Assembly (NCBI GenBank): GCA_900555735.1 | Contig: USMI01000011.1 | Location: forward strand, 1-27,354 | From: an uncultured Eubacteriales bacterium | GTDB taxonomy: Bacteria; Bacillota; Clostridia; Oscillospirales; Oscillospiraceae | Length of the DNA: 27,354 bases | Reading direction: 5' to 3' | Part shown: positions 13,120 through 20,944 of the stretch, in pieces | Layout of the letters: each line of letters opens with the position of its first letter | Numbering within the stretch: the stretch's first letter is position 1 | Made by a program: the position numbers and the translations under genes | The notes under the pieces: generated by a model | The model's input: only the letters and a program-made list of their open reading frames with translations | What the model was told of the DNA's origin: nothing | Databases searched by the model: none

Positions 13120-14946
13120 TCACTTTCCACCCTTTGTGCCGAACAGCTTCGCTTTGTGCTCCGGGGCGATGACCTTCATCATATACCGGTCACCGCCGCA
13201 GCGGAAGAGGCATTCACCGTTCTGGGCCTTGTTGATGAGGTCGAACTCCGTGTCCTCCATTTGCAACATATTGGTGAAGAACTGCTTCTCTGTGGTGCCG
13301 GGGTTGAAGAAAAACTGGTGAGGCGGGATGGCAAACAGAGGCTTGGTCATCTCCCGCACTTCCCGCTGGTTGAAGTCCTCCAGATTCTGACTGGCCATCA
13401 TCAGGGCGGAATCCCGCTTGCGGACACGCTTCAGGCAGTTGCGGATGTACTCAATGGCGATGGGGTTGGACAGCCACAGATACAGCTCGTCCAGCGCCGC
13501 CACCGTTCGCCCCTCCACCAGCAGCTTGTCCGACATATACGCCAGCACATTGAACAGCAGCGCGTTCCGCAGGCTCTTGGCGGCGCTCAGCACGCCGCCG
13601 ACACCGAACACCAGAAACCGGTCGCTGGTGATATCCGTATGACCGTTGAAGAAATGTGCGTCGGCTCCCACGCACATGGAGTGCAGGCCCAGCAGCACCT
13701 CTTGCAGCAGCTCCTTCGTATAGAGCTGGTGGGTATCGGGGTCATAGTGGAGGTATTCCTCCTCCAGCAGCGTGTAGAAGTCCGACAGGATGGGATAGTC
13801 CGTGGCGGTGAGCTGCCGGGGATCGGTATGCTCCGAGATACCCCACTTGGCATAGAGCTTCGTCAGCATGATCTCGATGGTGTCCAACTGGGCGTCGGAG
13901 AAATCCTTGTAGGCACGAAAGAAGTCTTTCAGGAAAGAAACATGCCGCGCCAAAAATGTATTCTTACGGAACGCTTCCGGGGCCGATTCATCCGGCTCCG
14001 GCGCGGTGTCCCAGCACTTCACCTCCAGCACATTGATGTGGCGGTCGCCTGCCATCAGGTCGATGAAGCAGCCGTTCAGATTTCCACACAGATCTCCCAG
14101 CTCATGCTCCGCGTCCAGTGAGATAACAGATTTCCCCGATTCGATCAGGTTGCAGATCAGCAGCTTCATGAGATAGCTCTTGCCCTGACCGCTGTTGCCC
14201 AGGATCAGGATGTTGGCGGAGGTCTTGTCGCTGTCGCGCCGGTCGAAATCCACCACGATGTTGCTGCCGAACTTGTCCTTGCCGATGTAGAAGCCGTTGG
14301 GGTCAGCCTTGCCGGAATAGTTGAACGGGAACAGGTTGGCCACGCTGGATGCGGGCAGCACCCGCTGGAACTGCGGCCCCAATGCGGCGTAGCCTGCGGG
14401 GTTCACCGTGAGGAATCCCTGCCGCTGCCGCAGCACCAGCTTGTCGATCGTCAGCTTGCAGCGCACCAACTCCGCTTCCACGCTGGTTTGCAGAAGCTTC
14501 AGGTTTTCAAAGCTGTCGGCCATGACCTCCACATAGACCGCGCAGTAAAGCAGCGGTTCATGCTCACGATCCAGCGCGCCTACCAGTGAGGCCATGTCCT
14601 GTAAATTGCTCTCCGCCGTGATGACCCGCCGCAGGTCGTTGGTGTTGGCCCGCTCCAGTTTGTTGCGGTTGGTGGCGTTGTGGATGATGCGGTTCTCCTC
14701 GGCGGGCGTCACCAAGCGGCAGACGATCCGCAGCGTCACGCCGCGCCGGTCGCCCAAGCGCCCCAGCAGTGCCTGAGAATCGGTGGCGGCGGGATACTCC
14801 CGCAGTGCCCACACGCACCGCCATGTGTTGCCGGAAATGTAGTGATCCGTCTCAAATTTCAGCACCCCCGGCGCGATGCAGTCCAGAAAGGACAACACCG
14901 TTGGTTCCTCCGGGGGTGCTTTCTTGCGTTTGAAGATATGTTTCAT
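13120..14946 (-). CDS. virB4: VirB4/TraE-family conjugation ATPase
   Basis: A 608-residue secretion ATPase that powers channel assembly and substrate transport. The first 240 residues form the CagE/TrbE/VirB4 N-terminal domain, with LLQTSVEAELVRCKLTIDKL (151-170). The ATPase domain begins NILILGNSGQGKSYLMKLL: Walker A is GNSGQGKS (250-257). Walker B is TVAALDELYLWLSNP (481-495) and a late motif MMASQNLEDF follows near 523-532. It is slightly shorter than many VirB4 proteins (often about 650-800 residues). The ATG at 14946 has GGAGGG 3-7 bases upstream, and overlaps the upstream DUF3846 stop as ATGA. Partners expected from context are PrgI, the VirB6-like protein and VirD4. Confidence 0.95.
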   Translation of the reverse strand: MKHIFKRKKAPPEEPTVLSFLDCIAPGVLKFETDHYISGNTWRCVWALREYPAATDSQALLGRLGDRRGVTLRIVCRLVTPAEENRIIHNATNRNKLERANTNDLRRVITAESNLQDMASLVGALDREHEPLLYCAVYVEVMADSFENLKLLQTSVEAELVRCKLTIDKLVLRQRQGFLTVNPAGYAALGPQFQRVLPASSVANLFPFNYSGKADPNGFYIGKDKFGSNIVVDFDRRDSDKTSANILILGNSGQGKSYLMKLLICNLIESGKSVISLDAEHELGDLCGNLNGCFIDLMAGDRHINVLEVKCWDTAPEPDESAPEAFRKNTFLARHVSFLKDFFRAYKDFSDAQLDTIEIMLTKLYAKWGISEHTDPRQLTATDYPILSDFYTLLEEEYLHYDPDTHQLYTKELLQEVLLGLHSMCVGADAHFFNGHTDITSDRFLVFGVGGVLSAAKSLRNALLFNVLAYMSDKLLVEGRTVAALDELYLWLSNPIAIEYIRNCLKRVRKRDSALMMASQNLEDFNQREVREMTKPLFAIPPHQFFFNPGTTEKQFFTNMLQMEDTEFDLINKAQNGECLFRCGGDRYMMKVIAPEHKAKLFGTKGGK

Positions 14947-15305
14947 AGTCCCTCCATAAAGAAGATGTCCATCCGGGGTTTCAGCTCCGGTTCGTGACCG
15001 GTGAACTGTTCCGGCTCCTGAAACTGCGCCGTGTACTTCTGGATCTGGTCATCGGTCAGGGAACAGAAGCCGCCCTCGTGGTCGTCACCCACCAGAAAGA
15101 ACGGGCCGCAAATGATGTCCTCCTCCAGCCACCGGTTGGGTGCCATACCGTTGAGCTTGCCCTCCTCGTTGCAGCAGAGGATAACGCCATCCTCCACATA
15201 CACCGGCTGGAACAGCCCCTGCACCTCCTGCTGGATGGCGGCCAGAGTATCCTCCATCTCCTTTTCATAGGGAGCCTGTCCCGGCTCCACTTTCAAAATA
15301 CGCAT
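14943..15305 (-). CDS. DUF3846 protein
   Basis: A 120-residue soluble protein. The N-terminus MRILKVEPGQAPYEKEME and the central CNEEGKLNGMAPNRWL and CGPFFLVGDD blocks are the DUF3846 signature as I know it: a first beta strand ending in E-P-G, and the conserved NEEGKLNG-x-x-x-N-R turn. No function is established for the family; it recurs on Clostridial elements and in related phages. Its gene is wedged between the VirB4-N-like and virB4 genes, overlapping the former by 41 bases and the latter by 4. This tight packing implies expression in fixed proportion to the ATPase. GGAGGAG lies 5 bases before the ATG at 15305. Confidence 0.85.
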   Translation of the reverse strand: MRILKVEPGQAPYEKEMEDTLAAIQQEVQGLFQPVYVEDGVILCCNEEGKLNGMAPNRWLEEDIICGPFFLVGDDHEGGFCSLTDDQIQKYTAQFQEPEQFTGHEPELKPRMDIFFMEGL

Positions 15306-15876
15306 ATCTCTCCTCCTTCACATACCGTTCTCCGTCCACGCTGTCATAGACCTCGTGGGACACGTCCTGCTCATAGTACACCGCCAGCAGCTCACGCAGC
15401 TCCTGCTCGTTGGCACGGTGGACGGTAAAGCCGTTATCAGAGAGGTGTTTCTCCACATTGGCCAAGTACGACTCTGTGAAGCCTCCCTCGCCACGCTGCC
15501 GCAGGATCAGGCAGAAGGTGCGGGCCGAAGCCATGGAGGTCTGGACGCTGTCCAGATGGGCGCAGTCCGCCTCCAACAGCGCACGGATGGCGGGGTTCGT
15601 CTCCTCCTCCAGTCGTTTGCGGTAAAAGCTGCGGTTGCCCTGATAGGACTCCTTGGAGTCTGTGGCCAGAATTTCCACCTCCGCCATGCCTTTCAGCACA
15701 TTCATCAGGCTGTGGATGCGCTGGCGCACGATGCTCTCCGGCAGTACGTTCAGGTTGCTGGGCTTCAGAATGAGGTAGACCAGCTCGCCGTTGGGGGTGC
15801 GGATGCTATGCTCCGTGATCTCGTCGATGCCCAGAAGCTGCTGAGCGGAAGGTGGTTTTTTCTTGAAAATGCTCAT
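15265..15876 (-). CDS. VirB4 N-terminal-domain-like conjugation protein
   Basis: A 203-residue cytosolic protein located between PrgI and virB4. The sequence reads as the N-terminal part of a CagE/TrbE/VirB4 protein with no ATPase: LILKPSNLNVLPESIVRQRI, a helix with R-x-x-S-L-M-N-V-L, a strand EVEILATDSKES, then YRKRLEEETNPAIRALLEAD and ARTFCLILRQRG followed by a G-F-x-V-x-R-x-N-E-Q-E-L-R-E-L-L helix. This order is what precedes Walker A in TraC/TrbE-like proteins. It could be an assembly partner of VirB4. The start at 15876 overlaps the PrgI stop as ATGA; an in-frame ATG 5 codons earlier is less well placed because GGAG is inside it. The homology is by pattern only. Confidence 0.65.
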   Translation of the reverse strand: MSIFKKKPPSAQQLLGIDEITEHSIRTPNGELVYLILKPSNLNVLPESIVRQRIHSLMNVLKGMAEVEILATDSKESYQGNRSFYRKRLEEETNPAIRALLEADCAHLDSVQTSMASARTFCLILRQRGEGGFTESYLANVEKHLSDNGFTVHRANEQELRELLAVYYEQDVSHEVYDSVDGERYVKEERYAYFESGAGTGSL

Positions 15877-16133
15877 GAGCCTAATCTCCATTCATAGTAT
15901 TGACGCCCGAAAAAGAAAGCACCTGCGTAGCGCAGGAAATCCAGCATACTGACGCCATCATGGCGGATGGCCAGAAAGGCGTACACGGCAGTGACCACCA
16001 GCGGAGCCACAAAGCCGGTCTGTGCCAGCGCCAGCGCAGAAAGCAGCAGGCCGATGCCGATCAGCGCCACATCCCGCAGCGCCCACAGCCACAGCATAGG
16101 TCGCGCGGTCAGATTGTCTGGGTATAGGTACAT
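15873..16133 (-). CDS. prgI: PrgI-family membrane protein of the transfer channel
   Basis: An 86-residue inner-membrane protein. After YLYPDNLTARPML come two hydrophobic segments at about residues 17-34 and 37-54, divided by a short Thr-Gly-Phe turn, then an amphipathic C-terminal part FLRYAGAFFFGRQYYEW. Length, double-membrane layout and a position just before the VirB4 genes match PrgI, the VirB3-like component of Gram-positive conjugation systems. The Y-P-D-N-L start and F-F-F-G-R-Q-x-Y-E-W end are typical. The ATG at 16133 is preferred because GGAGG precedes it by 8 bases; an extension upstream has no ribosome site and would cross a hairpin. Confidence 0.85.
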   Translation of the reverse strand: MYLYPDNLTARPMLWLWALRDVALIGIGLLLSALALAQTGFVAPLVVTAVYAFLAIRHDGVSMLDFLRYAGAFFFGRQYYEWRLGS

Positions 16134-16152
16134 TTTATTTACCTCCAAAAGT

Positions 16153-16182
16153 GGAAGCCGCAAGCATACGCCTGCGGCTTCC
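16153..16182. promoter_or_regulatory. Perfect 10-base hairpin before the PrgI gene
   Basis: GGAAGCCGCA (16153-16162) pairs with TGCGGCTTCC (16173-16182) over a 10-base loop. On the minus strand it stands just after the RHH stop and just before the PrgI ribosome site, with only a weak T run. It could be an intercistronic attenuator or an mRNA processing and stability element between regulatory and channel genes. Confidence 0.55.
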
Positions 16183-16191
16183 ATGGGTTAT

Positions 16192-16491
16192 TTACCCCGC
16201 CGTGTCGGCGGTATCGTTCAGTTCCCGTTCGATAAGGCCCAGGATGAAGTCCTTCTGCTTTAGGCCGTTCCGGGCGAGGTAGTCTTTCAGTCGCTCGAAC
16301 AGCTCCTCCGGTACCTGAAAGGCGATTGTGCGGGTGTTGGTATTCATAGTCCTTGTTCCTCCGTCAAAATGTTCTTTGAGTATGTCTGTGATGTAGTCGG
16401 ACAGTGTCTGTCCGCGCTGCTCCTGCTCCGCCCGAAGCCGCTGGTGCAGGGACAGCGGGATAGGCGCGCAGAGGTTTTTCTTTTCCTCCAT
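16192..16491 (-). CDS. Tandem ribbon-helix-helix DNA-binding protein
   Basis: A 99-residue protein with two RHH units. Unit 1 (about 6-43): CAPIPLSLHQRLRAEQEQRG then TLSDYITDILKEHF. Unit 2 (about 52-92): TRTIAFQVPEELFERLKDYL then KQKDFILGLIERELND. Each has the strand, helix, turn and helix of Arc/CopG/MetJ-type repressors, which normally dimerise to insert a beta ribbon into DNA; here one chain could form the whole DNA-binding unit. The start at 16491 has AAGGAG 9-10 bases upstream. An in-frame ATG at 16347 (codon 49) is itself preceded by GGAGGAACAAGG, so a 51-residue product with only unit 2 may also be made. Its place before PrgI and the channel genes suggests control of the transfer array. 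Confidence 0.8.
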   Translation of the reverse strand: MEEKKNLCAPIPLSLHQRLRAEQEQRGQTLSDYITDILKEHFDGGTRTMNTNTRTIAFQVPEELFERLKDYLARNGLKQKDFILGLIERELNDTADTAG

Positions 16492-16549
16492 GATGGATAC
16501 TCCTTTCCGCCTCCCGCGAGGCAAGCAAAGCATAGCCCAAACACCGCGG

Positions 16550-16612
16550 CAAAGCTATTAACAAGTACAACGAGAATATAAGCGCAAACGAAGCAGAATG
16601 AACAAAGCTATT
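16550..16612. repeat. Two direct copies of CAAAGCTATT upstream of the tandem RHH gene
   Basis: Copies at 16550-16559 and 16603-16612, 53 bases apart (about five helical turns), in the only gap of more than 100 bases within this part of the array. They could be binding sites for the RHH protein encoded next to them; chance cannot be excluded. Confidence 0.35.
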
Positions 16613-16910
16613 TCTTCCTTGCGTTTTTCCGAGCAGGATCGGCTATTGGTGCGTCTCCTTTTCTTACACCACCCGTTGAGATATAAAGGATACTTCGTCT
16701 TGGAATATAGGTGCAGCCCATGAGTGCATCCTCAACTGTCAGGATATCGCCTTCTTCCATGCGCTCAAAGTCTCCAGCTAAACCTTTTTTAACGGGGAGG
16801 TCATAGTCCTCTGCTATTTCGATCACATCGCCATTCAGAAGATGTATTCTGTATATTTGATAATACATTGCCTTTCTCTTTTCTATCATTCTCTTAAAGT
16901 AAGTGTTCAC
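16608..16910 (-). CDS. Small protein of unknown function coupled to the cytosine methyltransferase
   Basis: A 100-residue protein, probably starting at a GTG (16910) that overlaps the methyltransferase stop as GTGA and has AAGGAG 6 bases upstream. A start at the ATG at 16868 would give a 86-residue product but its upstream purines are too close. The core is beta-rich: YYQIYRIHLLNGDVIEIAED, then ERMEEGDILTVEDALMG and YIPRRSILYIST, a layout like a small barrel that binds a ligand or protein, but no family is recognised. The tail is basic (ARKNARKK). Coupling to the methyltransferase suggests a linked role, for example protecting or regulating the modification enzyme. Between it and the tandem RHH gene (16492-16607) lie about 116 bases with two copies of CAAAGCTATT (16550-16559, 16603-16612). 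Confidence 0.6.
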   Translation of the reverse strand: MNTYFKRMIEKRKAMYYQIYRIHLLNGDVIEIAEDYDLPVKKGLAGDFERMEEGDILTVEDALMGCTYIPRRSILYISTGGVRKGDAPIADPARKNARKK

Positions 16911-18533
16911 AGCTCTCCTTCGCTCTCCCGTATGGTATCCGCCATGCATTTCATCACGAAATCCACGCAGGGGATGGCTACGCTGTTGCCCAGCGCCTTG
17001 TAACGGGCGCTGTCGGACGCGCCGGGGATATCCGTCCATCCGTCCGGAAAGCCTTGCAGTCTTTCACATTCCAGCGGCGTCAGACGGCGGATGAGAAGGA
17101 ATGGCAGGTCTTTATCACCGGCAGGCTCACAGGTGTAGAGATCATCTGTGGAATAGCACACCGCATGGCGATCCATGGTATTCAGGGTGTACATTACGTT
17201 CTCCTGATACCCGATGCCGTTGCCACCGTTCTCCGGCTTCCGGTCAATGGCGTTTCCTGTAATACAGTAGATGGGTTCCTTCACCAGCGGTACATTATTG
17301 CCGCCTGTCCCATAGCGGGCCGACATGGTGGGAGCCACATCGCCTACCTGATCATACCGGGTGTCAATACCGTGGTTCTCAAATACCAGCGGCTGGTGAC
17401 CATGCTCCTGTGCCCGCAGCGTACCGGTCATATCCTCGGACAGCTCCATGACCTGTCCGCCCTGATCGTTGATGCACAGCACAGAGGGCATACTGTTGCC
17501 GCCCGCGCTGCCCTTCAGCGTCGGAGTGACCTCCTCGCTGTAGCCGATGCCTCCGGCAGTCGCACCCGCACCCGCGGAGAAGCTGGCCACAAAGGTTTGC
17601 TGCTTCATACCCGGCTGTGCGCCCAGCGCACCGGCCTTGTCGCCCAAGTCGCGGACTTCATCCCGCTGGTTGGCCGCAAACGCCACCGGCGCACCGGCAG
17701 TCTCGCCCAGATCAATGCCCTCGTCCCGCTGGTTGATGTGATAGGCTTTCAGAAGGCCCAGCCGGAGCAGCGTCACCAGATCGGCCATACGCAGGCCACT
17801 TTGCAGCTCCAGCGCTTCCCGCAGCGTATCCGGCAGCACCTTACCGCGTCGTCTGGCCCTACGGAGGATGCCCAGACAGGCTTTCCGGCTCAAAAAGTAT
17901 CTGCGATGAGGATGGGGCTCCAAAATCCGCCACAAGGAAGATCCTCTTGCGGCTCTGGGGGACACCCCAGTATTGAGCGTCAAGGACTCGCCAACAAAGG
18001 GAGCTAAGAGCTCCCAATATGGCTGCCCCAGAATATTGCCAACCCCAGGGATGACTTTGAGGAACATATAAGCCCGGCAGACCAATTCGGAGCGTTTCTT
18101 CCAAGACACGCCGGAAGTCCTCGCCTTTGTTGGAGGAGAACGCGCCGGGGACGTTTTCCCAGCACATGAACCGGGGTCGAACATGGAGACCTGATCGCCC
18201 TCGAAGTAAGTCTGCATCTCGCATCTCCTTGATGATCCGAATTTGTTCCATAAAAAGGCCGGAACGCTCACCGGACAATCCGGTGCGCTTTCCGGCCACA
18301 GATAAGTCCTGACAGGGGCTGCCGCCGCAGATGATGTCCACCGGCGGCAGCAACGCCCCATGCAGCTTTGTGATGTCACCATAGTGGAGCATCCCAGGCA
18401 GGCGCTCCATGGTGACGCGAATGGGGAATGGTTCGATCTCGCTGGCCCACAACGGCACGATCCCGTTGTGGATGGCAGCAAGCGGGAAGCCTCCGATACC
18501 ATCGAACAAGCTCCCCATCGTGATGATCCTCAT
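16907..18533 (-). pseudogene. C5-cytosine DNA methyltransferase split by a frameshift
   Basis: The first 224 codons (18533-17859) hold motif I (SLFDGIGGFPLAA, 8-20), motif IV with the catalytic cysteine (GGSPCQDLSVAG, Cys74), motif VI (ENVPGAF, 126-132) and motif VIII (QSRKRIFLVADF, 193-204), then reach TAG. The other half is in the +1 frame and runs to 16907. It carries a linker with two NQRDE-x-x-DLG-x-x-AGA repeats, several TLRA/TLKG-type repeats, and motifs IX-X (RRLTPLECERLQGFP, YKALGNSVAIPC). A functional enzyme needs both halves, so the gene is broken unless the shift is a sequencing error or is programmed. The break falls at about 17859-17905. Intact homologues protect the element from restriction. 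The start overlaps the VirB6-like stop as ATGA. The fragment ends in GTGA overlap with the next gene. Confidence 0.8.
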
Positions 18534-19435
18534 TTTACCGCCTGTACCACCGTGTGAGTCATGTTAACGGCGGTCTGCGCCGTGTATACGGCAGACATAA
18601 TGTTTGCCCGCGTGGTGGTGTCCAAGCCGAAGGCTCCCGCAATGCGGGGGATCTCACCGGCAGAGAGCATCAGGCCCAGCCCCAGCAGGGCGTGGTCTTT
18701 GAACACCATCAGGCCCGCCACCAGAATGGTGGCCTGCAAAAAGGCGGTCAGACACAATCCAATGACCTGTTTACACCACTGGATGAAGCCATCCGTGTAG
18801 CCGCGGGGTACAGAGAACATATACAGGCTCCCCACGGCGATCTGGATAAGCAAAATACCGCCGCGCTTGAGGTTGGCGAAAAACACCTTGATAATGGCAT
18901 AGGCCATAAGGATCAGGCAAAACAGCAGCATAAGACCGCTGGTGGGCGTGTTCATAAAGCCACCGAAAGGCGTCAGGTTCACCAGATTGGCGATGCTGTC
19001 CACAAGGCTGAAATTCTCCAGTATCTGCTTCGCCACGTCGCCTATGGTGACTGTCCCAAAGCCGGTGATGCCCGCGGTCAGACTGGATTGCAGGGAGATG
19101 GCCAGCACATACAGCCGCACCGGAAGCTGCGTGAACAGCTCCACGGCCAGAAAGCCTTTGAAGGCGTTCAGTACCGTTTCCCGCACATTGCCTCGACCGG
19201 AGGAATACTCCACGCCGCACTCGAAGCAGGCCACCACCAGCCCCACGGCATACAGCGCCCAGCCTAAGTAAGAGAAGAACAGCACGATGCTTTGCACCCA
19301 GCTCATGTCAAAGAGCTCGGCGCCCATGCTGCCCATCTCAGCAAAGAAATTGCCCAGGAAGCCCACGATCTGGCCGTAGAACCAGTCCAGGATCTGCCCC
19401 AGCACTGTATTTGCCACAAAATCCCAGATAAACAA
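18530..19435 (-). CDS. VirB6/TrbL-like polytopic membrane protein (DUF6045 type)
   Basis: A 301-residue integral membrane protein, the expected inner-membrane core of the channel. Hydrophobic segments are visible at about 50-72, 97-116, 165-184, 190-210 and 230-255, with a Gly/Ala-rich loop SLTAGITGFGTVTIGDVAKQ (117-136). The N-terminus MFIWDFVANTVLGQILDWFY and the FLQATILVAGLMVFKDH helix are typical of the TrbL/VirB6-like proteins found before NlpC/P60 and VirB4 genes. The start is a TTG at 19435 with GGAGGTG about 10 bases upstream; no ATG is available before residue 34, which would remove the first amphipathic helix. The gene is just after the VirB2-like gene and overlaps the methyltransferase start. 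Confidence 0.82.
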   Translation of the reverse strand: MFIWDFVANTVLGQILDWFYGQIVGFLGNFFAEMGSMGAELFDMSWVQSIVLFFSYLGWALYAVGLVVACFECGVEYSSGRGNVRETVLNAFKGFLAVELFTQLPVRLYVLAISLQSSLTAGITGFGTVTIGDVAKQILENFSLVDSIANLVNLTPFGGFMNTPTSGLMLLFCLILMAYAIIKVFFANLKRGGILLIQIAVGSLYMFSVPRGYTDGFIQWCKQVIGLCLTAFLQATILVAGLMVFKDHALLGLGLMLSAGEIPRIAGAFGLDTTTRANIMSAVYTAQTAVNMTHTVVQAVK

Positions 19436-19475
19436 TTCTCAGTTCACCTCCTCCATGCAAAGGAAAGGCGTTTCA

Positions 19476-19829
19476 TCAGACCCCGATGATATCCCACACA
19501 TACAGCGGGGCGGTCAGGGTGAATACCAGACAGGCGAAAAGGATAGCCGGTGCGCTCCACTCAAAGTGTCCTGTCTTGCGGAAATCAAAATATGTGAGGC
19601 CAAGTTTGGCGAAGAAAAATACCGCCAGAATCAGGTCAATGGCAGGAAATACCACGTTGTTGACCACCGTCTTGATCTGACCGGAGGCTGTGGCCCAGGT
19701 GCTCTCCACGGCGCTGGCCACATCGCCGGTGCCGCCGCTGGTGCCGGTGGCGTAGGCCGACACGCACAGCAGGCAGCAAAGAAGCGCTGTGAGACACAGC
19801 GCCGCCATCGTTCGTTTTACAGTTTTCAT
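19476..19829 (-). CDS. DUF3852 / VirB2-like secreted pilin subunit
   Basis: A 117-residue protein with a signal peptide (basic MKTVKR, a hydrophobic core ALCLTALLCCLLCVS, then A-Y-A before Thr about residue 28) and two further membrane segments at about 60-78 and 95-113. This signal plus two-helix layout is that of VirB2/TrbC pilins and fits the DUF3852 proteins of Clostridial elements. The mature part begins with a Gly/Ser/Thr-rich stretch. The start at 19829 is preferred to an ATG two codons upstream because AAGGAG lies 9 bases from it and only 3 from the other. It precedes the VirB6-like gene by 40 bases. Confidence 0.78.
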   Translation of the reverse strand: MKTVKRTMAALCLTALLCCLLCVSAYATGTSGGTGDVASAVESTWATASGQIKTVVNNVVFPAIDLILAVFFFAKLGLTYFDFRKTGHFEWSAPAILFACLVFTLTAPLYVWDIIGV

Positions 19830-19845
19830 GTTCATGTTCTCCTTG

Positions 19846-20571
19846 TCACATTGTCATTTCATTCATGGACGGGCTTTGCGCTGCCGCCTGCCGCAGCTGG
19901 GCCAGCTTCTCCGCCGCCCAATCGGGAAGGCACTCGTCCTTGAGGATACCCACGAACTCCGAACGGTTCCAGCGGGTCATTTCTTCGTCCCCCAGACAGG
20001 TGCAGCGCACCGAGCGGCCTCTGGCATTGGGGCGGCAGCCGAATCCGTCCCATGCCAGCCAAAGCTGATCCTCCGGCCGCCAGCAGGCTTCTCGCAGCAC
20101 TTCCGGCGACAGCACCAGTACCTTTCCGGTGAAGTCCTGTTCACGGGAATTTGGCGCACAGTGCTCCGCCCCAAACAGGTGCAACTTTGCCAGCTCCGCC
20201 CGATACTGCGTAACGAAGCCGTCCAACACCGCAGGATGGCTGCCCACCATAAATGCGTAGCGATGGTCGCCATCGGGAGGAATATAGATGCTCCGGCTCC
20301 ACTGTATATTTGTCGGGTGATAGCGGCCATCATAGGAATGCTCCTGCAAGGTGTTGGACAGCACAAAGGCCGTTCGCTTATAGCCGTAGTGGTCTATGAC
20401 ACGCCTGGCGCAATCCTCTTTCAGATGCATACCGTCAAAGCTCTCACGGATCACCAGCTCTATGGCTCCGGCACAGGCGCAGTTGGCACGGTAGTTGGCC
20501 CGCCATTGCTCCAGCTCACCACGTTCCCGTGCTTCCTTTGCCGTGTAGGGGTACATTTGCTCATTCTCCAT
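19846..20571 (-). CDS. DUF3849 protein
   Basis: A 241-residue soluble protein. YPYTAKEARERGELEQWR then SANxACAGAIE-type residues and DGMHLKEDCARRVIDHYG with the FVLSNTLQEHSYDGRY block (about 53-85) give the DUF3849 signature as I remember it; the rest contains SHPAVLDGFVTQYR and VLVLSPEVLREACWRPEDQLWLAWDGFGCRPNARGR, also strongly conserved in the family. No function has been assigned. Its recurrence beside channel genes suggests an element-specific role. The start at 20571 has GGGAGAG about 8 bases before it and overlaps the upstream gene by 11 bases. It ends SMNEMTM, one of the Met-terminated tails. Confidence 0.82.
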   Translation of the reverse strand: MENEQMYPYTAKEARERGELEQWRANYRANCACAGAIELVIRESFDGMHLKEDCARRVIDHYGYKRTAFVLSNTLQEHSYDGRYHPTNIQWSRSIYIPPDGDHRYAFMVGSHPAVLDGFVTQYRAELAKLHLFGAEHCAPNSREQDFTGKVLVLSPEVLREACWRPEDQLWLAWDGFGCRPNARGRSVRCTCLGDEEMTRWNRSEFVGILKDECLPDWAAEKLAQLRQAAAQSPSMNEMTM

Positions 20572-20935
20572 AGACAGTCTCTCCCGTCTCCAGACGCCTT
20601 GCCAACAGTCCCTTACAGCAGTCATTGTCCATCAGCAAAGCCAAGAGCTGTTCCGGCACCTGAGAGAGATCATAGTTCCCCTCGTCTACCGTTTGACAGC
20701 GATGGCAGCACATGGGGCGGCAGGCGGCGATCAGGCCGTTCAGAAGCTGGTCGAAGGCCTCCTGCATTCCCTCCAACACGTCGATGAGCTCCACGACAGT
20801 CATGGTCTGGGGCATCAGCATGATAAGATGTCGGCACATATGGGCTTCCAGCGCAATGTCCGACAGTGCCAGAGCCGCAAGCATTTCGTTGGGTATCTGA
20901 AGCCCTCGTTGATTGAGTTCCATCTCACAAGTCAT
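20561..20935 (-). CDS. Protein of unknown function with a Cys-rich segment (124 residues)
   Basis: A short helical protein. The first 70 residues contain LQIPNEMLAALALSDIALEAHMC and a VELIDVLEGMQEAFDQLLNGL helix; the centre has CRPMCCHRCQ (about residues 72-81), a cluster that could hold zinc, then DLSQVPEQLLALLMDN and GLLARRLETGE. No named family is recognised. It begins at an ATG with AGGAG 8 bases upstream, 9 bases after the stop of the adenine methyltransferase gene, and overlaps the DUF3849 gene by 11 bases. Being coupled to both neighbours it probably belongs to the same cargo block. A small DNA- or RNA-binding factor is one possibility among several. Confidence 0.65.
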   Translation of the reverse strand: MTCEMELNQRGLQIPNEMLAALALSDIALEAHMCRHLIMLMPQTMTVVELIDVLEGMQEAFDQLLNGLIAACRPMCCHRCQTVDEGNYDLSQVPEQLLALLMDNDCCKGLLARRLETGETVYGE

Positions 20936-20944
20936 ATTTTTCTC

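Noticed and set aside
13090..14121. A 343-codon plus-strand open frame antisense to virB4
   Set aside because: The opposite strand encodes VirB4 with Walker A and B motifs. No motif or ribosome site supports the plus-strand frame.
16501..16607. Promoter for the tandem RHH and channel genes
   Set aside because: A TTGTTC and TATATT pair occurs on the minus strand but at 19-base spacing with poor -35 match, so it was not listed as a feature.
17880..17910. Programmed ribosomal frameshift at the T5 run in the cytosine methyltransferase
   Set aside because: The T run lies before the conserved FEPESLSG end of the first frame, and the change needed is +1 (or -2), not the usual -1 slip. No X-XXY-YYZ heptamer with a downstream stem is visible.
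18127..18533. The start of the second methyltransferase frame (up to 18502) as an independent gene
   Set aside because: Upstream of about 17900 that frame gives unstructured Ser/Pro/Arg-rich sequence while the other frame contains catalytic motifs, so only its downstream part is real.
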